DNA of 20,729 bases from Verrucomicrobiaceae bacterium UBA2429 (GCA_002343505.1 DDQZ01000043.1:1-20729), one strand, 5' to 3'. Numbered from the stretch's first letter, positions 8,333-16,423 are shown. Notes: a model not told the origin generated them from the letters alone. A program made the numbers and translations.

Positions 8333-10672
8333 TCACTCGTGGCGCAACTGCGCAGTGGCCGTGCAGTCCTCGCTAGCGGTGACGCGCAGCCAGCGCGCCT
8401 GGAGCGCTGGGTCGAACGCAAGCAGGGCATCCTCGCCGGGAGAGACCTCGCGCCATTGCCAGGTGACCCACAAGCCGGTGCCGGTGAGGTCGAGCTCGAT
8501 GTGGAAGCTCACGGTCTCGTTTTGATCGTGGCTGAGCGTGAGCGTGCGCTGGTCGTAGGCCCACATGAGGTAAGGATCGCTCTTTTGACCGGCTTTGACC
8601 TTCGTGGCCTTCCACGGGCCGCCTTCGCCGCGGGGTTTGCCGAGCTTCCAGAGGTCGTCGATGGCTCCGGCCCAGAGGGCGGCCTTGCCGTCGTCGCTGC
8701 GGAGGATGTGATCGCTGGCTTTGGCGTCGGGTTTGATGCCGCTCATGATGAAGAGGCCGCGGTAGCCGCCGAAGTCGGTGACGCGCAGATCGTGCGAGCA
8801 GATGGGGCGGATTTTCGCGAAGCCGTCGGCGTTTTCGGCGGGCAGTTCGAAGAAGGTGCCGCAGGCGCTGAGCATGTCGCGCTCGGTGGCGACCTCGCGG
8901 CAGATGCGCAGCTCGCCGGCCTTCGTGGCGGCATCGTAGGCCTTCGAGGCACGCGGCAAGCGCCAGCGGCGGCCGCGATCATCGACCACGAGCACGCTGG
9001 CATCATCGAGCGTGATGACGTTCTTCGGCAGCGCGACGGCTTTTTCGACAAAGGCCTTCGCTTTGGCGTCTTCGATGCGTTTGAGGGCCAAATCGGCTCC
9101 CATCTCGTAGTAGCCGTCTTTCGTGGCAAAACTCAGCGTGCGCTTGTTTTCGCCGCGAGGGCGGAAAAGGCCGGTTTGGGCGTTTTCATCGCCGATTCGG
9201 GCGATGCCGTCGAAAATGGCATCGGGCTCGGTGGTGCGTGAATCGCCGTTCGAGAGCGTGATGAGCACGCTGAAGTCTTTGCAGTCTTTTTCGGCCTTCA
9301 CGCGCAGCCATTCGTCGTCGCCAGTGATCGCGACGCGCTTCGATTCGCCGGTGGCATGGTCGATGTGCCACACGCTGCGATGCTTCCAACCGGCAACGAG
9401 GAAGGGATCGCTCAAATCGCCCGCTTTGACGCTGTCGTGCAGCCACACCGCGCCGCTGGCGTGCGCAGGGCCGAGCTTTCCGGGGATGTCGGTGCTGGTG
9501 AACCACAAATTGCTCTGCGACTGGCCGATGCTGTCGATGCCGCCTTTGACTTTGCGTTTGTTGAGGAACTCCGACTTTGCGGAGTCATCGCAGCCGAAGA
9601 CGAGGCGGTCGTTCCAGCGCGTGAAGTCGCCGATGACCTTCAAGTAAGCGCTGCGGGCGCGGATGCCGTTCGTGTTTGATGCAGAGAAGGTCTTTGGGAA
9701 GCTCCAGAACGCGCCGTGCATGGTCATGAGCAGGTTTTCTTCGCCGATGTCGCGGATGCGCGGCCATTCGGTGTTCCAACCGTGTGCGCCGTCGTAGCTG
9801 TGGCTGACTTTCGGCAGACGAAACGACTGCCATTTGCCGCCATCGAGCACCATGAGGATGAGCGACTTCGCATCCCAGCCGATGCTCCACACGGGCGCGT
9901 TTGCGTCGCTGCCGTGAATGCCGCCGGGGCCGGTGACTTCGGTGAATTGATTGCGACGCACGAGCTGCCAGTCGCCGCTGCCGGTCCATTCGCCGAGCGC
10001 ACCGCTGGGCGTGGTGGGATCGGTGAGCACGCGCTTGTCGCGGTCGCCGTTGTTCGCGTAGATGACGCGGCCTTGGGATGAATACAGGCCTTTGCCGTGG
10101 TAGCCGGGCAGTTGGGAGTCGAGCTTGGAGAGCGGTGTCTCGACCTTGAAGTCCTTTTTGATGCCGTTGCCGTCGCGGATGAAGTTTTTCACGGCGAGCG
10201 ACTTCACATCGACCTCGTAGAGGCCTTCCTCCATCGTGGCGTAGTAGATCTTGCCCGCTGGATCGGTCAGGTGCCGCGCATTGCCGGTGAGTCGGCCCGG
10301 CATGATGCTCGGCGGGATGACGCGCACTTTGCGCTCTGCGTCGATGACATACGGCCCGATGAAAAGCTGCTGCGACTCGTCGTGGATCATGCGGTTCGCC
10401 GGCGTGCCGCCGACGCTTTCCGGCCTGACGATTTGTTTTAGCTCCGGCGTGATCTCGTAGAGCTTGTCGCTCGATCCGAAGGGCAGATGCGGCCCATACG
10501 TGATGACCCAGAGGCGATCCGCCCAAGGCACCACCGCCCCCGTGCCGCACTCGCCCTCGTTGTTGAACATGGCGAGGGAAGGATAGATGCCGCTGATGCT
10601 GCGCGGCTCCTGGGCCAAGGAATTGACCACGGAACACACGAAATACACGGAAAGCAGAAGGTTGGGCTTCAT
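8333..10672 (-). CDS. Secreted protein of unknown function with an internally duplicated module
   Basis: 779 residues beginning with a probable signal peptide (MKPNLLLSVYFVCSVVNSLAQ, cleavage near 20-21). I do not recognise a named family. The many short W/Y/G-rich strand segments suggest a beta-propeller or similar beta fold. A module seems present twice, at about 319-464 and 604-770. Matching landmarks are HGAFWSFP/CGTFFELP, NLWFTSTD/ALWAGAID, VKAGDLSDPFL/VKAGQKSDPYL and EWLRVKAEKDC/RWLRVTASEDC. The start is the only ATG giving a signal peptide; no clear Shine-Dalgarno precedes it, and the 220 bp upstream shows no convincing promoter. By eye the base composition is less GC-rich than in neighbours: 34 of 60 G/C at 9001-9060 against 40 of 60 at 6001-6060. 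It precedes the dehydrogenase gene on the same strand, so an exported partner role is possible but unproven. Confidence 0.85.
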   Translation of the reverse strand: MKPNLLLSVYFVCSVVNSLAQEPRSISGIYPSLAMFNNEGECGTGAVVPWADRLWVITYGPHLPFGSSDKLYEITPELKQIVRPESVGGTPANRMIHDESQQLFIGPYVIDAERKVRVIPPSIMPGRLTGNARHLTDPAGKIYYATMEEGLYEVDVKSLAVKNFIRDGNGIKKDFKVETPLSKLDSQLPGYHGKGLYSSQGRVIYANNGDRDKRVLTDPTTPSGALGEWTGSGDWQLVRRNQFTEVTGPGGIHGSDANAPVWSIGWDAKSLILMVLDGGKWQSFRLPKVSHSYDGAHGWNTEWPRIRDIGEENLLMTMHGAFWSFPKTFSASNTNGIRARSAYLKVIGDFTRWNDRLVFGCDDSAKSEFLNKRKVKGGIDSIGQSQSNLWFTSTDIPGKLGPAHASGAVWLHDSVKAGDLSDPFLVAGWKHRSVWHIDHATGESKRVAITGDDEWLRVKAEKDCKDFSVLITLSNGDSRTTEPDAIFDGIARIGDENAQTGLFRPRGENKRTLSFATKDGYYEMGADLALKRIEDAKAKAFVEKAVALPKNVITLDDASVLVVDDRGRRWRLPRASKAYDAATKAGELRICREVATERDMLSACGTFFELPAENADGFAKIRPICSHDLRVTDFGGYRGLFIMSGIKPDAKASDHILRSDDGKAALWAGAIDDLWKLGKPRGEGGPWKATKVKAGQKSDPYLMWAYDQRTLTLSHDQNETVSFHIELDLTGTGLWVTWQWREVSPGEDALLAFDPALQARWLRVTASEDCTATAQLRHE
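10626..10652 (-). repeat. Three 9-bp tandem units inside the signal-peptide coding region
   Basis: On the minus strand the units read TTCCGTGTA, TTTCGTGTG and TTCCGTGGT, in frame, coding SVYFVCSVV within the signal peptide of the 8333-10672 gene. The motif resembles short 'cacacggaa'-type dispersed repeats that I associate with planctomycete and verrucomicrobial genomes. That resemblance is from memory and unverified. The units themselves are directly visible. Confidence 0.7.
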
Positions 10673-10892
10673 CCAGGCAGGAAAGCCGCCACGCGCATCT
10701 TCGCAAACACGGATTCATGCGCAGAATGGCTGCGGAAGGCCAAATGACATGGCCCGCGTCACCAGGTTTTGGGATGTTTTTTTGAGTGCTGGATTTCCAA
10801 TGCTCCAGGCTCAAATCAAAACTGTCTCCTGTCTCCAGAGGGCAAGCCATGGAGCACCAGCCGCCCTGCCTCACTTGCCGCGCAGTCTATGT

Positions 10893-11657
10893 TCACCCAT
10901 TGAGACCCCACCTGCGGTGCAGGAAGCGCTCCCAGGGGGAGAAGAGGATTTTGTCCGCGAGGAGTCCAATGAGGACGATGACGAGCATGACACCGGCGAC
11001 CTGGTCCATGGCGTTGAGCTCGCGGCCGAAGTGGAGCAGATGGCCGAGGCCGTAGCCGGTGAGCAGGGTCACATAAATCTCGGCGGCCATGAGGGATCGC
11101 CAGGCGAAGGCCCAGCCCTGCTTCATGCCGCTGATGACGTAGGGCATGGAGGCGGGGAGAATGACGTGGCGCAGGGTGTGAAACCCGCGGCTGCCCATGG
11201 TGCGCGCGGCGCGGGTGTAGATGGGGGGCAGGTTGCGCACGCCGTTGTCCACGCTGATGAGGACGGACCAGAGCGTGCCCATGATGACGACGAAGAGCAT
11301 GGCGCTTTCACTTTGTCCGAACCAGATGAGGGCCAGGGGCACCCAGCAGACGCTGGGCAGAGTCTGCAGGCCCAGGGCCAGCACGCCGAGGGTGTCGTTG
11401 AGCGTCTTGCTGCGGGCGGTGAGGATGCCCAGCGGCAGGCCGATGGCGCAGCCGATGAGGTAGCCGAGCAGGAGGCGCTGCAAAGTGACCCAGGAGGAGC
11501 TGGCGAGGCTGCCGTCTTTGAGAGCCTCCCAGAGGTATTCGCCGACGGCAGCGGGGCCGGGCAGGAGCACGGGGGACCAGACGCCGGTTCGCACGAGCAG
11601 GTGCCAGGCGAGGATGAGCAGGACAAAGAAGGCGGTGGCGATGATGAGGCGTTTCAT
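10893..11657 (-). CDS. ABC importer permease (SsuC/TauC/NrtB type)
   Basis: 254 residues, the normal length for this family, with about six membrane segments. The EAA-type cytoplasmic loop that contacts the ATPase lies at 149-171 (TRAARTMGSRGF then HVILPASMP). The family forms the membrane channel for sulfonates, taurine, nitrate, pyrimidine precursors and similar small anions. The start codon overlaps the ATPase stop as ATGA, so translation is coupled. It is the last gene of the three-gene operon; the 220 bp after its stop shows no convincing terminator. The ligand cannot be decided from the permease alone. Confidence 0.93.
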   Translation of the reverse strand: MKRLIIATAFFVLLILAWHLLVRTGVWSPVLLPGPAAVGEYLWEALKDGSLASSSWVTLQRLLLGYLIGCAIGLPLGILTARSKTLNDTLGVLALGLQTLPSVCWVPLALIWFGQSESAMLFVVIMGTLWSVLISVDNGVRNLPPIYTRAARTMGSRGFHTLRHVILPASMPYVISGMKQGWAFAWRSLMAAEIYVTLLTGYGLGHLLHFGRELNAMDQVAGVMLVIVLIGLLADKILFSPWERFLHRRWGLNG

Positions 11658-12460
11658 TCGTCAGCGGGGGCGGAGGTGTGGCTTTTGAGGGCGCGGGTGA
11701 TCTCGCCGGCGAGGACGGAGAGGGCGGGGTCGTTGATGTCGCGCGGGCGGGGCAGGTCTATTTTGAACTGCTCACGGATGCGGCCGGGGTTGGGGGAGAA
11801 GAGGATGACGCGGTCGCCCAGGCAGACGGCCTCGCGCACGTTGTGGGTGACGAAAAGGACGGTCTTTTTCTGGGCGGCGCTGATTTTTTGCAGGTCGGCG
11901 TAGAGCTGCTCGCGGGTCATGGCATCGAGCGCGGCGAAGGGCTCGTCCATGAGCAGGACGCGCGGGTTGGGGGCGAGGGAGCGGGCGAGGGCGACGCGCT
12001 GCCTCATGCCGCCGGAAAGCTCGTGGATGCTGGATTTCATGACGCGCTCGAGGCCGACGAGCTTGAGATAATATTTGGCGACTTCGACGCGCTCTTTGGC
12101 GTTGAGGCCGGGTTTGAGCTTGAGGCCGAAGAGGACGTTGCCGATGACGTCAAGCCAGGGAAAGAGGGCGTGCTCCTGGAACATCATCATGCGCTCGGAG
12201 CCGGGGCTGGTGATGGTTTTGCCGTCCATGAGCAGGCGGCCGGTGGTGGGGGTGTCGAGACCGGCGACAAGGTTGAGCAGGGTGGACTTGCCGCAGCCGC
12301 TGGGGCCGACGAGGCAGACGAACTCGCCCTCGTCCACGGTGAGGGTGGTGGTGTCGAGCGCGAGCACATCGCCACGGGTGCCGTGGAAGGTCTTGCTGAC
12401 GCTCTCGATGCGCAGCTTGGCGGGTGGGGCCTCGGGAAGGAGGGTGGCGGAGGCGGTCAT
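11654..12460 (-). CDS. ABC importer ATPase (SsuB/TauB type)
   Basis: 268 residues, with all nucleotide-binding motifs intact: Walker A GPSGCGKST at 52-60, Q-loop Q95, signature LSGGM at 148-152, Walker B LLMDEP at 169-174 and switch His206 in VTHNVREA. The segment MMMFQEHALFPWLDVIGNV is typical of the nitrate/sulfonate/taurine subfamily. It powers uptake through the neighbouring permease. The start overlaps the binding-protein stop as ATGA, and its own stop overlaps the permease start in the same way. The tail beyond about residue 225 is short, with no regulatory domain fused. Confidence 0.95.
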   Translation of the reverse strand: MTASATLLPEAPPAKLRIESVSKTFHGTRGDVLALDTTTLTVDEGEFVCLVGPSGCGKSTLLNLVAGLDTPTTGRLLMDGKTITSPGSERMMMFQEHALFPWLDVIGNVLFGLKLKPGLNAKERVEVAKYYLKLVGLERVMKSSIHELSGGMRQRVALARSLAPNPRVLLMDEPFAALDAMTREQLYADLQKISAAQKKTVLFVTHNVREAVCLGDRVILFSPNPGRIREQFKIDLPRPRDINDPALSVLAGEITRALKSHTSAPADE

Positions 12461-13434
12461 GAGTCGGTGCGGAGAGTGGCGCAGGCGGAGAGCAGGGCGT
12501 CAAGCGCGGGCGCGCCGCGCAGGAATCCGGCGTCGCGGGCCTGGGTGAGCAGGGTCTGGAGCTGCGCGGGGGAGACTTCGTCGGTGAGGACAAGGCGGCG
12601 CATGGAGCGGGCGAGCAGCTCGGGGCTCAGGCGGGCGGTGGTGAGGGCCTCAAGTTCGGCGCGGACGCGTTCGGCGGCTTCGGCGGGGTTTTGCCGAATC
12701 CAGGCGGTGAGTTCGCGATGGGCGGTGGCGAGTTTTTCGGCCAAGTCGGGCTTCTGCCCGGCGAAGTCGGCGCGGGCGGCGAGCAGGGTGGCGGGAGTGG
12801 TGGTGTCCTCCAGGAAAACGCGGGCATCGGACTCGACCTCAAGGCGGGTGGCCCAGGGTTCGGTGGTCCAGATGGCGTCGAGGTCGCCCTTCGCGAAGAG
12901 GGCGAGCTGGTCGGCGTTCTTGGTGGGGATCACATAAACGTCGTGCCGGGTGAGGCTGACCTGGAAGCCCTGCGCGCGCAGCCAGGCGCGGGCCTGCACG
13001 TCCTGGGTGTTCCCGAGCTGGGGTGTGGCCAGTTTCTTGCCGCGGAAGTCGGCGGCTTTTTCGATGCCGGACTGCGGGTGGGTGAGCAGGGCGGCGCCGC
13101 CATTGACGGCCCCGGAGAGCACGCGCATCTCGCGCCCGTCGCTGCGGACATAGGCGTTGAGCAGGGGGCTTGGCCCCATGTAGGCCGCGTCGAGACTGCG
13201 GGCGAAGACGGCCTCCGCCACGCTCGGCCCGGCATTGTACATGAACCAGCGCACCTCCAAACCGAGGCACTGCTCGAACCAGCCGCGCCCCTCGCGCGAC
13301 ATGCTGCGGGCGACGAGGGCCTGGACATGGGTGACATTCGGGAAGTGCCCGATGCGGAGCACGCCCTCGGGGTCCGCAGCCGGGCGGCAGCCGGTGAGGG
13401 CGGCGGCGGAGAGGAGAAAACGGCGGCGGTTCAT
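12457..13434 (-). CDS. ABC importer substrate-binding lipoprotein (SsuA/NMT1-like)
   Basis: 325 residues. The N-terminus MNRRRFLLSAAALTGC ends in a lipobox with Cys16, so the mature protein should be lipid-anchored. The basic RRRF also leaves Tat export open. The body opens with LRIGHFPNVTHVQAL and continues with DAAYMGPSPLLNAY and KLATPQLGNTQDVQARAWL, all typical of periplasmic binding proteins for sulfonate, taurine, nitrate or thiamine-precursor importers. It heads the operon with the ATPase and permease and should deliver the ligand to them. The start is the first ATG after a 100-bp leader; no strong Shine-Dalgarno is visible. A promoter and a palindromic operator-like site lie upstream. 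Ligand class is inferred from family only; a sulfur source is plausible. Confidence 0.92.
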   Translation of the reverse strand: MNRRRFLLSAAALTGCRPAADPEGVLRIGHFPNVTHVQALVARSMSREGRGWFEQCLGLEVRWFMYNAGPSVAEAVFARSLDAAYMGPSPLLNAYVRSDGREMRVLSGAVNGGAALLTHPQSGIEKAADFRGKKLATPQLGNTQDVQARAWLRAQGFQVSLTRHDVYVIPTKNADQLALFAKGDLDAIWTTEPWATRLEVESDARVFLEDTTTPATLLAARADFAGQKPDLAEKLATAHRELTAWIRQNPAEAAERVRAELEALTTARLSPELLARSMRRLVLTDEVSPAQLQTLLTQARDAGFLRGAPALDALLSACATLRTDS

Positions 13435-13466
13435 GATTTCGGGAGCGGAATGGGATGATGTAGCGT

Positions 13467-13488
13467 CTATTCTAGACTTGTCGAATAG
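13467..13488 (-). promoter_or_regulatory. 22-bp inverted repeat, likely operator
   Basis: The plus strand reads CTATTCTAGACTTGTCGAAT then AG. The outer six bases pair perfectly (CTATTC/GAATAG), and in all 8 of 11 positions are symmetric. It begins two bases downstream of the minus-strand -10 box, so a bound protein would block transcription of the ABC operon. It is AT-richer than its surroundings. The symmetry and spacing are seen; the regulator is unknown, an Rrf2-type or similar sulfur regulator being a guess. Confidence 0.6.
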
Positions 13489-13490
13489 GA

Positions 13491-13520
13491 ATTATAGGCT
13501 TTTGGGTGGGAAGCTTTGAA
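13491..13520 (-). promoter_or_regulatory. Sigma-70-type promoter of the ABC operon
   Basis: On the minus strand, a perfect TATAAT (13491-13496) is preceded by TTCAAA (13515-13520), with an 18-base spacer. Transcription would start inside the palindrome and leave a leader of roughly 50 bases before the binding-protein ATG. TTCAAA matches the -35 consensus at four of six bases. Confidence 0.6.
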
Positions 13521-13583
13521 ATGACGGCCTTACTGTGCCGCATCCACACGCTTTGGAAAGGCTGGCGAACAAGGCCGCGTTGA

Positions 13584-15152
13584 ATGGCCGCCATGCGTCA
13601 TTCCGCTTTTTTCCTCTTTTTTCTCTCCACGCTGCCGAATCTCCATGCCGACTGGCCGCAATGGCGCGGTCCGGGGCGGGGCGGGGTTTCGACGGACACG
13701 ACGCCGATTGCGGAGGTTTTTCCCGAGGCGGGGCTGACCCAGGTGTGGGAGAGCGGCTTCATCCCGAGCGACCACTACGGCGGCCATGGCAGCCCGGTGG
13801 TGGCGGGGGAGCGGGTGTATTTGTCGGTGGTGTGGCATGACCGGGTGGTCTCCGAGACACGGGAGATTGACTCGGAGGTGATGCAGCAGCTCAACTACCG
13901 GGGGACAAGTCCGGAGTTGCGGGAGAAGATGGAGGCGGCGCGGCTTTCGATGAGTTCCCGCCTGCGCGGTGAGAAGCTGGATGAGTGGGCCAAACAATGG
14001 GTGAAGGACAACATGACGGAGAAGGAGCAGGTGTCGCTGACGAGCTGGGCGGTCTCCCGCTTCCGCGCAGGAAAGACAGCTTTCCCGCTGGAGGAGCTGG
14101 ACAAGGTGTCGAAGAGGCAGGGCAAGCCCTTCGCCAATGTGGCGGAGTTCAAGCAATGGCTGGAGGACGAGAAATTCAGCGACGCGCTCAAGGAAAAACT
14201 GCTCTCCGCCGTGCCGAACACGATCAAGGTGGCGAAGGATGTGCTGGTATGCCTGGACCTAAATACGGGCAAAGAGTTGTGGAAATACGAAGCTGAGGGC
14301 AAGCCGACGGGGCGCAGCTCCAGCAGCACGGCGGCGGTGATGGACGGGCAGGTCTTCTTCGCGGGCAGCACGCACCTTTACGCGGTGGGCGCGGAGGATG
14401 GCAAACTGCGCTGGAAGGCCGAGTTGCCCGGCAAGGGTCCGGCAGCGTCCCCCATGGTGGAGGGCGGTCTGATCTATATGGCGGCAGGTCATGCGCAGGC
14501 TTTTGCCGCGAAGGACGGCAGCCTGCTCTGGGAGCAAAAAGCCGCGAAGGGCAACACGGGCAGCCCGGCCTGGTGGAAGCCGGCATCCGGCCCGCCAGTG
14601 GTTATCATCAACGGCAGCGGCAGCCTTTACGGGCTGGCCCCTGACACGGGCGAGGTGAAGTGGACGGTCGAGGGCGGCGGGCAGTCCACCCCCGTGACGG
14701 AGGGCGACTGGCTGGTGGTTTACAGCGGCTCGAAGGATGTGGGGCTGCGGGCTTACCAGTATCAGAAGGATGGCGCGCCGAAGCCGGCGTGGTCGCATTT
14801 CTGGGTGACGGTGCGCTACAGCGGCAGCCCGATCATCCACGAAGGGCATGTCTATCTGACTTGCGGCGGCAAGCACCAGTGCGTGGAGCTGGCCACGGGC
14901 AAGATCACCTGGCTGGAAAACGAGATGAACAGCACCATCACCTCCCCCATCCTGGCCGACGGCAAAATCCTCGTCTATGAGAACAACGGCAGCCATCTGC
15001 GCGTGATGCGCGCGCGCGCCGACCAATACGAGACCCTGGCGCGGGTGAAGCTCGGCGGCATGGGCTGCACCTCCCCTGCCCTGAGCAACGGCCGGCTCAT
15101 TGTGCGCCAGAAGGAAAAGCTGGCCTGCTTTGATCTGCGCCCGCAGCAGTGA
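13584..15152 (+). CDS. Secreted PQQ-like beta-propeller protein
   Basis: 522 residues. A signal peptide (residues 1-22, MAAMRHSAFFLFFLSTLPNL then HA) is followed by DWPQWRGPGRGGVS, a hallmark opening of PVC PQQ-like propellers. Repeated propeller strands follow, for example CLDLNTGKELWKYEAEG (223-239) and LYAVGAEDGKLRWKAELPG. The family resembles BamB and quinoprotein dehydrogenase propellers, but no PQQ ligands can be assigned, so catalysis is not claimed. A charged, mostly helical stretch at about 88-217 interrupts the early propeller. AAGG nine bases before 13584 supports this ATG; a second ATG at 13593 would also give a good signal peptide. The gene is divergent from the ABC operon, and its stop is 12 bp from the converging isomerase stop. 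Confidence 0.88.
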   Translation: MAAMRHSAFFLFFLSTLPNLHADWPQWRGPGRGGVSTDTTPIAEVFPEAGLTQVWESGFIPSDHYGGHGSPVVAGERVYLSVVWHDRVVSETREIDSEVMQQLNYRGTSPELREKMEAARLSMSSRLRGEKLDEWAKQWVKDNMTEKEQVSLTSWAVSRFRAGKTAFPLEELDKVSKRQGKPFANVAEFKQWLEDEKFSDALKEKLLSAVPNTIKVAKDVLVCLDLNTGKELWKYEAEGKPTGRSSSSTAAVMDGQVFFAGSTHLYAVGAEDGKLRWKAELPGKGPAASPMVEGGLIYMAAGHAQAFAAKDGSLLWEQKAAKGNTGSPAWWKPASGPPVVIINGSGSLYGLAPDTGEVKWTVEGGGQSTPVTEGDWLVVYSGSKDVGLRAYQYQKDGAPKPAWSHFWVTVRYSGSPIIHEGHVYLTCGGKHQCVELATGKITWLENEMNSTITSPILADGKILVYENNGSHLRVMRARADQYETLARVKLGGMGCTSPALSNGRLIVRQKEKLACFDLRPQQ

Positions 15153-15164
15153 GCGGAAGCGGCT

Positions 15165-16028
15165 TCAGGCAAGATCGAGCACCCGGTCCATGCGCCGGGC
15201 CACATCAGCCAGATAATCCCAGCCGCCACCCTTGACCTCGGCGGCTGCCCAGCCGGTGAACTGGATCTTCGCCAGCTCCGCGCGCACGGCGGGCCAGTTG
15301 ATGCTGCCCTCCCCGATCGGCGTGTCGAAGCCCTTCCTCATGCCCTCGCTCATCGCCTTGTTCAGATCGTATTCCTTCACATCGAGCTTTTGTGACCGCT
15401 CGCCAAGCACCTCCACCCAGTGCTCCGCCACACCCCAGCGCATCTGGTTGCCGATGTCGAGATGCACCGCCACCCAGGGGCTGCCCACCTCGTCAATGAA
15501 GCGCGCCATGTCGAACGGGCTGATGAGAAAAGTCGTCCACACATTCTCCACCAGGATTTTCACGCCCTGATTTTGCGCATGGGGTGCCGCCTCCTTGAGC
15601 CGGTCCCGCGCGGCGTTCCACTGTGGCTTGAGCGGCGCTTTCTGATCATAGGACATCACTACCAGCATCGAGTCCCCGCCGAGCTTCCGGGTCAGGTCCA
15701 CTCCCGACTCCAAAGTGGCAGCCCGTCCGCCCACGGTGCCGTCAATGATCAGGCCGCTGGCCTTGCTGGCGGCCAGCCAATCATCCACCCGGTCATCCGG
15801 CACATGGCTGAGGCTCGGCTCCACACCCTCGAAACCGCATTCGCGCAGCTTCTTGAAGCTCTCCGCCAGCGGCAGATTCCCCGCCTCGGCCACCATGCTC
15901 CATTTGAGCGACTTGCGGATTTTCCCCGTGAACTGCCCTCCCTGCGCGGGCGCTCCGGGCAGGACTGAGGCACCAAGAGCGAGCGCGGACTGGCGCAGCA
16001 GACGGCGGCGGGAAAGTCGGGCAAACAT
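15165..16028 (-). CDS. Tat-exported sugar phosphate isomerase/epimerase-like TIM barrel
   Basis: 287 residues from the ATG at 16028; an upstream GTG would add eight residues and is not preferred. The N-terminus has a twin-arginine signal (SRRRLL at 6-11, then a hydrophobic stretch to about 28). The rest is an AP-endonuclease-2/xylose-isomerase-like barrel. Candidate metal ligands are E161 (ILVEN), D191 (HLDIGN) and E264 (AAEVKGG). At the place where many relatives have the histidine of an HVKDYD motif, this protein reads LDVKEYD, so the fourth ligand would be D216 or missing. PVC genomes carry many exported members, probably acting on sugars or sugar acids; the substrate here is unknown. It converges on the propeller gene and is divergent from the RHS gene. 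Confidence 0.87.
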   Translation of the reverse strand: MFARLSRRRLLRQSALALGASVLPGAPAQGGQFTGKIRKSLKWSMVAEAGNLPLAESFKKLRECGFEGVEPSLSHVPDDRVDDWLAASKASGLIIDGTVGGRAATLESGVDLTRKLGGDSMLVVMSYDQKAPLKPQWNAARDRLKEAAPHAQNQGVKILVENVWTTFLISPFDMARFIDEVGSPWVAVHLDIGNQMRWGVAEHWVEVLGERSQKLDVKEYDLNKAMSEGMRKGFDTPIGEGSINWPAVRAELAKIQFTGWAAAEVKGGGWDYLADVARRMDRVLDLA

Positions 16029-16195
16029 GACGCATTTAACGCGACCCGGCACAGCTCTTGATCAAGCGGAACCACTTCATGCTCCAGGCAAGAAGCAGCG
16101 GCATCTCCACTCATTTGCCAATGTTTCATAGCAGGCGCCAGGCATAAGTCTTGCATCTCAAAAGACGATGCCCGCCATTCTCGCGCATCCACTTC

Positions 16196-16337
16196 GGGTG
16201 CGTCGCCGGAATGATGCAGGCCGGGTGCGGCGCAGCCCGCCCGGCTTTGGGGAGGCGTGGTCTCGCAGCGTGCGCCCACCAGACGACCGGGCTAAAGCCA
16301 CAGTCGTCCTACGCTGCATCATTCCGGCGACCCACCC
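16196..16337. repeat. 142-bp MITE/REP-like element with 24-nt inverted ends
   Basis: Arms at 16196-16219 and 16314-16337 are inverted copies with 23 of 24 bases pairing, including a perfect 18-bp core (GTCGCCGGAATGATGCAG and its complement). The interior has no coding sequence but includes a further GGCTTT/AAAGCC pairing. No clear target-site duplication was found. This is the form of a non-autonomous mobile element, or of a REP-type palindrome mobilised by a transposase elsewhere. No transposase is present in the window. Confidence 0.75.
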
Positions 16338-16412
16338 TGTCCGGTTAGCCGCCAATTCTTTTGCATAAGAAAAACGGACGTCGTTTGCGTGATGAAACAT
16401 TTAGCATTGACG

Positions 16413-16423
16413 CCCCCCCCCCC
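16413..16423. repeat. Poly-C tract of 11 bases
   Basis: Eleven consecutive C residues follow TTGACG (16407-16412) and end 40 bases before the RHS start codon. Runs this long slip during replication. If TTGACG is a -35 box and CATTCT (16432-16437, weak) the -10, the run makes up most of a 19-base spacer and its length would set promoter strength. The run is certain in the given sequence; the regulatory role is inferred. Confidence 0.6.

Noticed and set aside
8247..8336. GTG start of the dehydrogenase overlapping the upstream stop codon
   Set aside because: It would place 30 non-hydrophobic residues ahead of an evident signal peptide. The ATG triplet at 8246-8238 fits better.
15153..15164. Terminator between the propeller and isomerase genes
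   Set aside because: Only 12 bp separate the stops; the nearby GAAG-CGG-CTTC stem is four bases and has no T-run.
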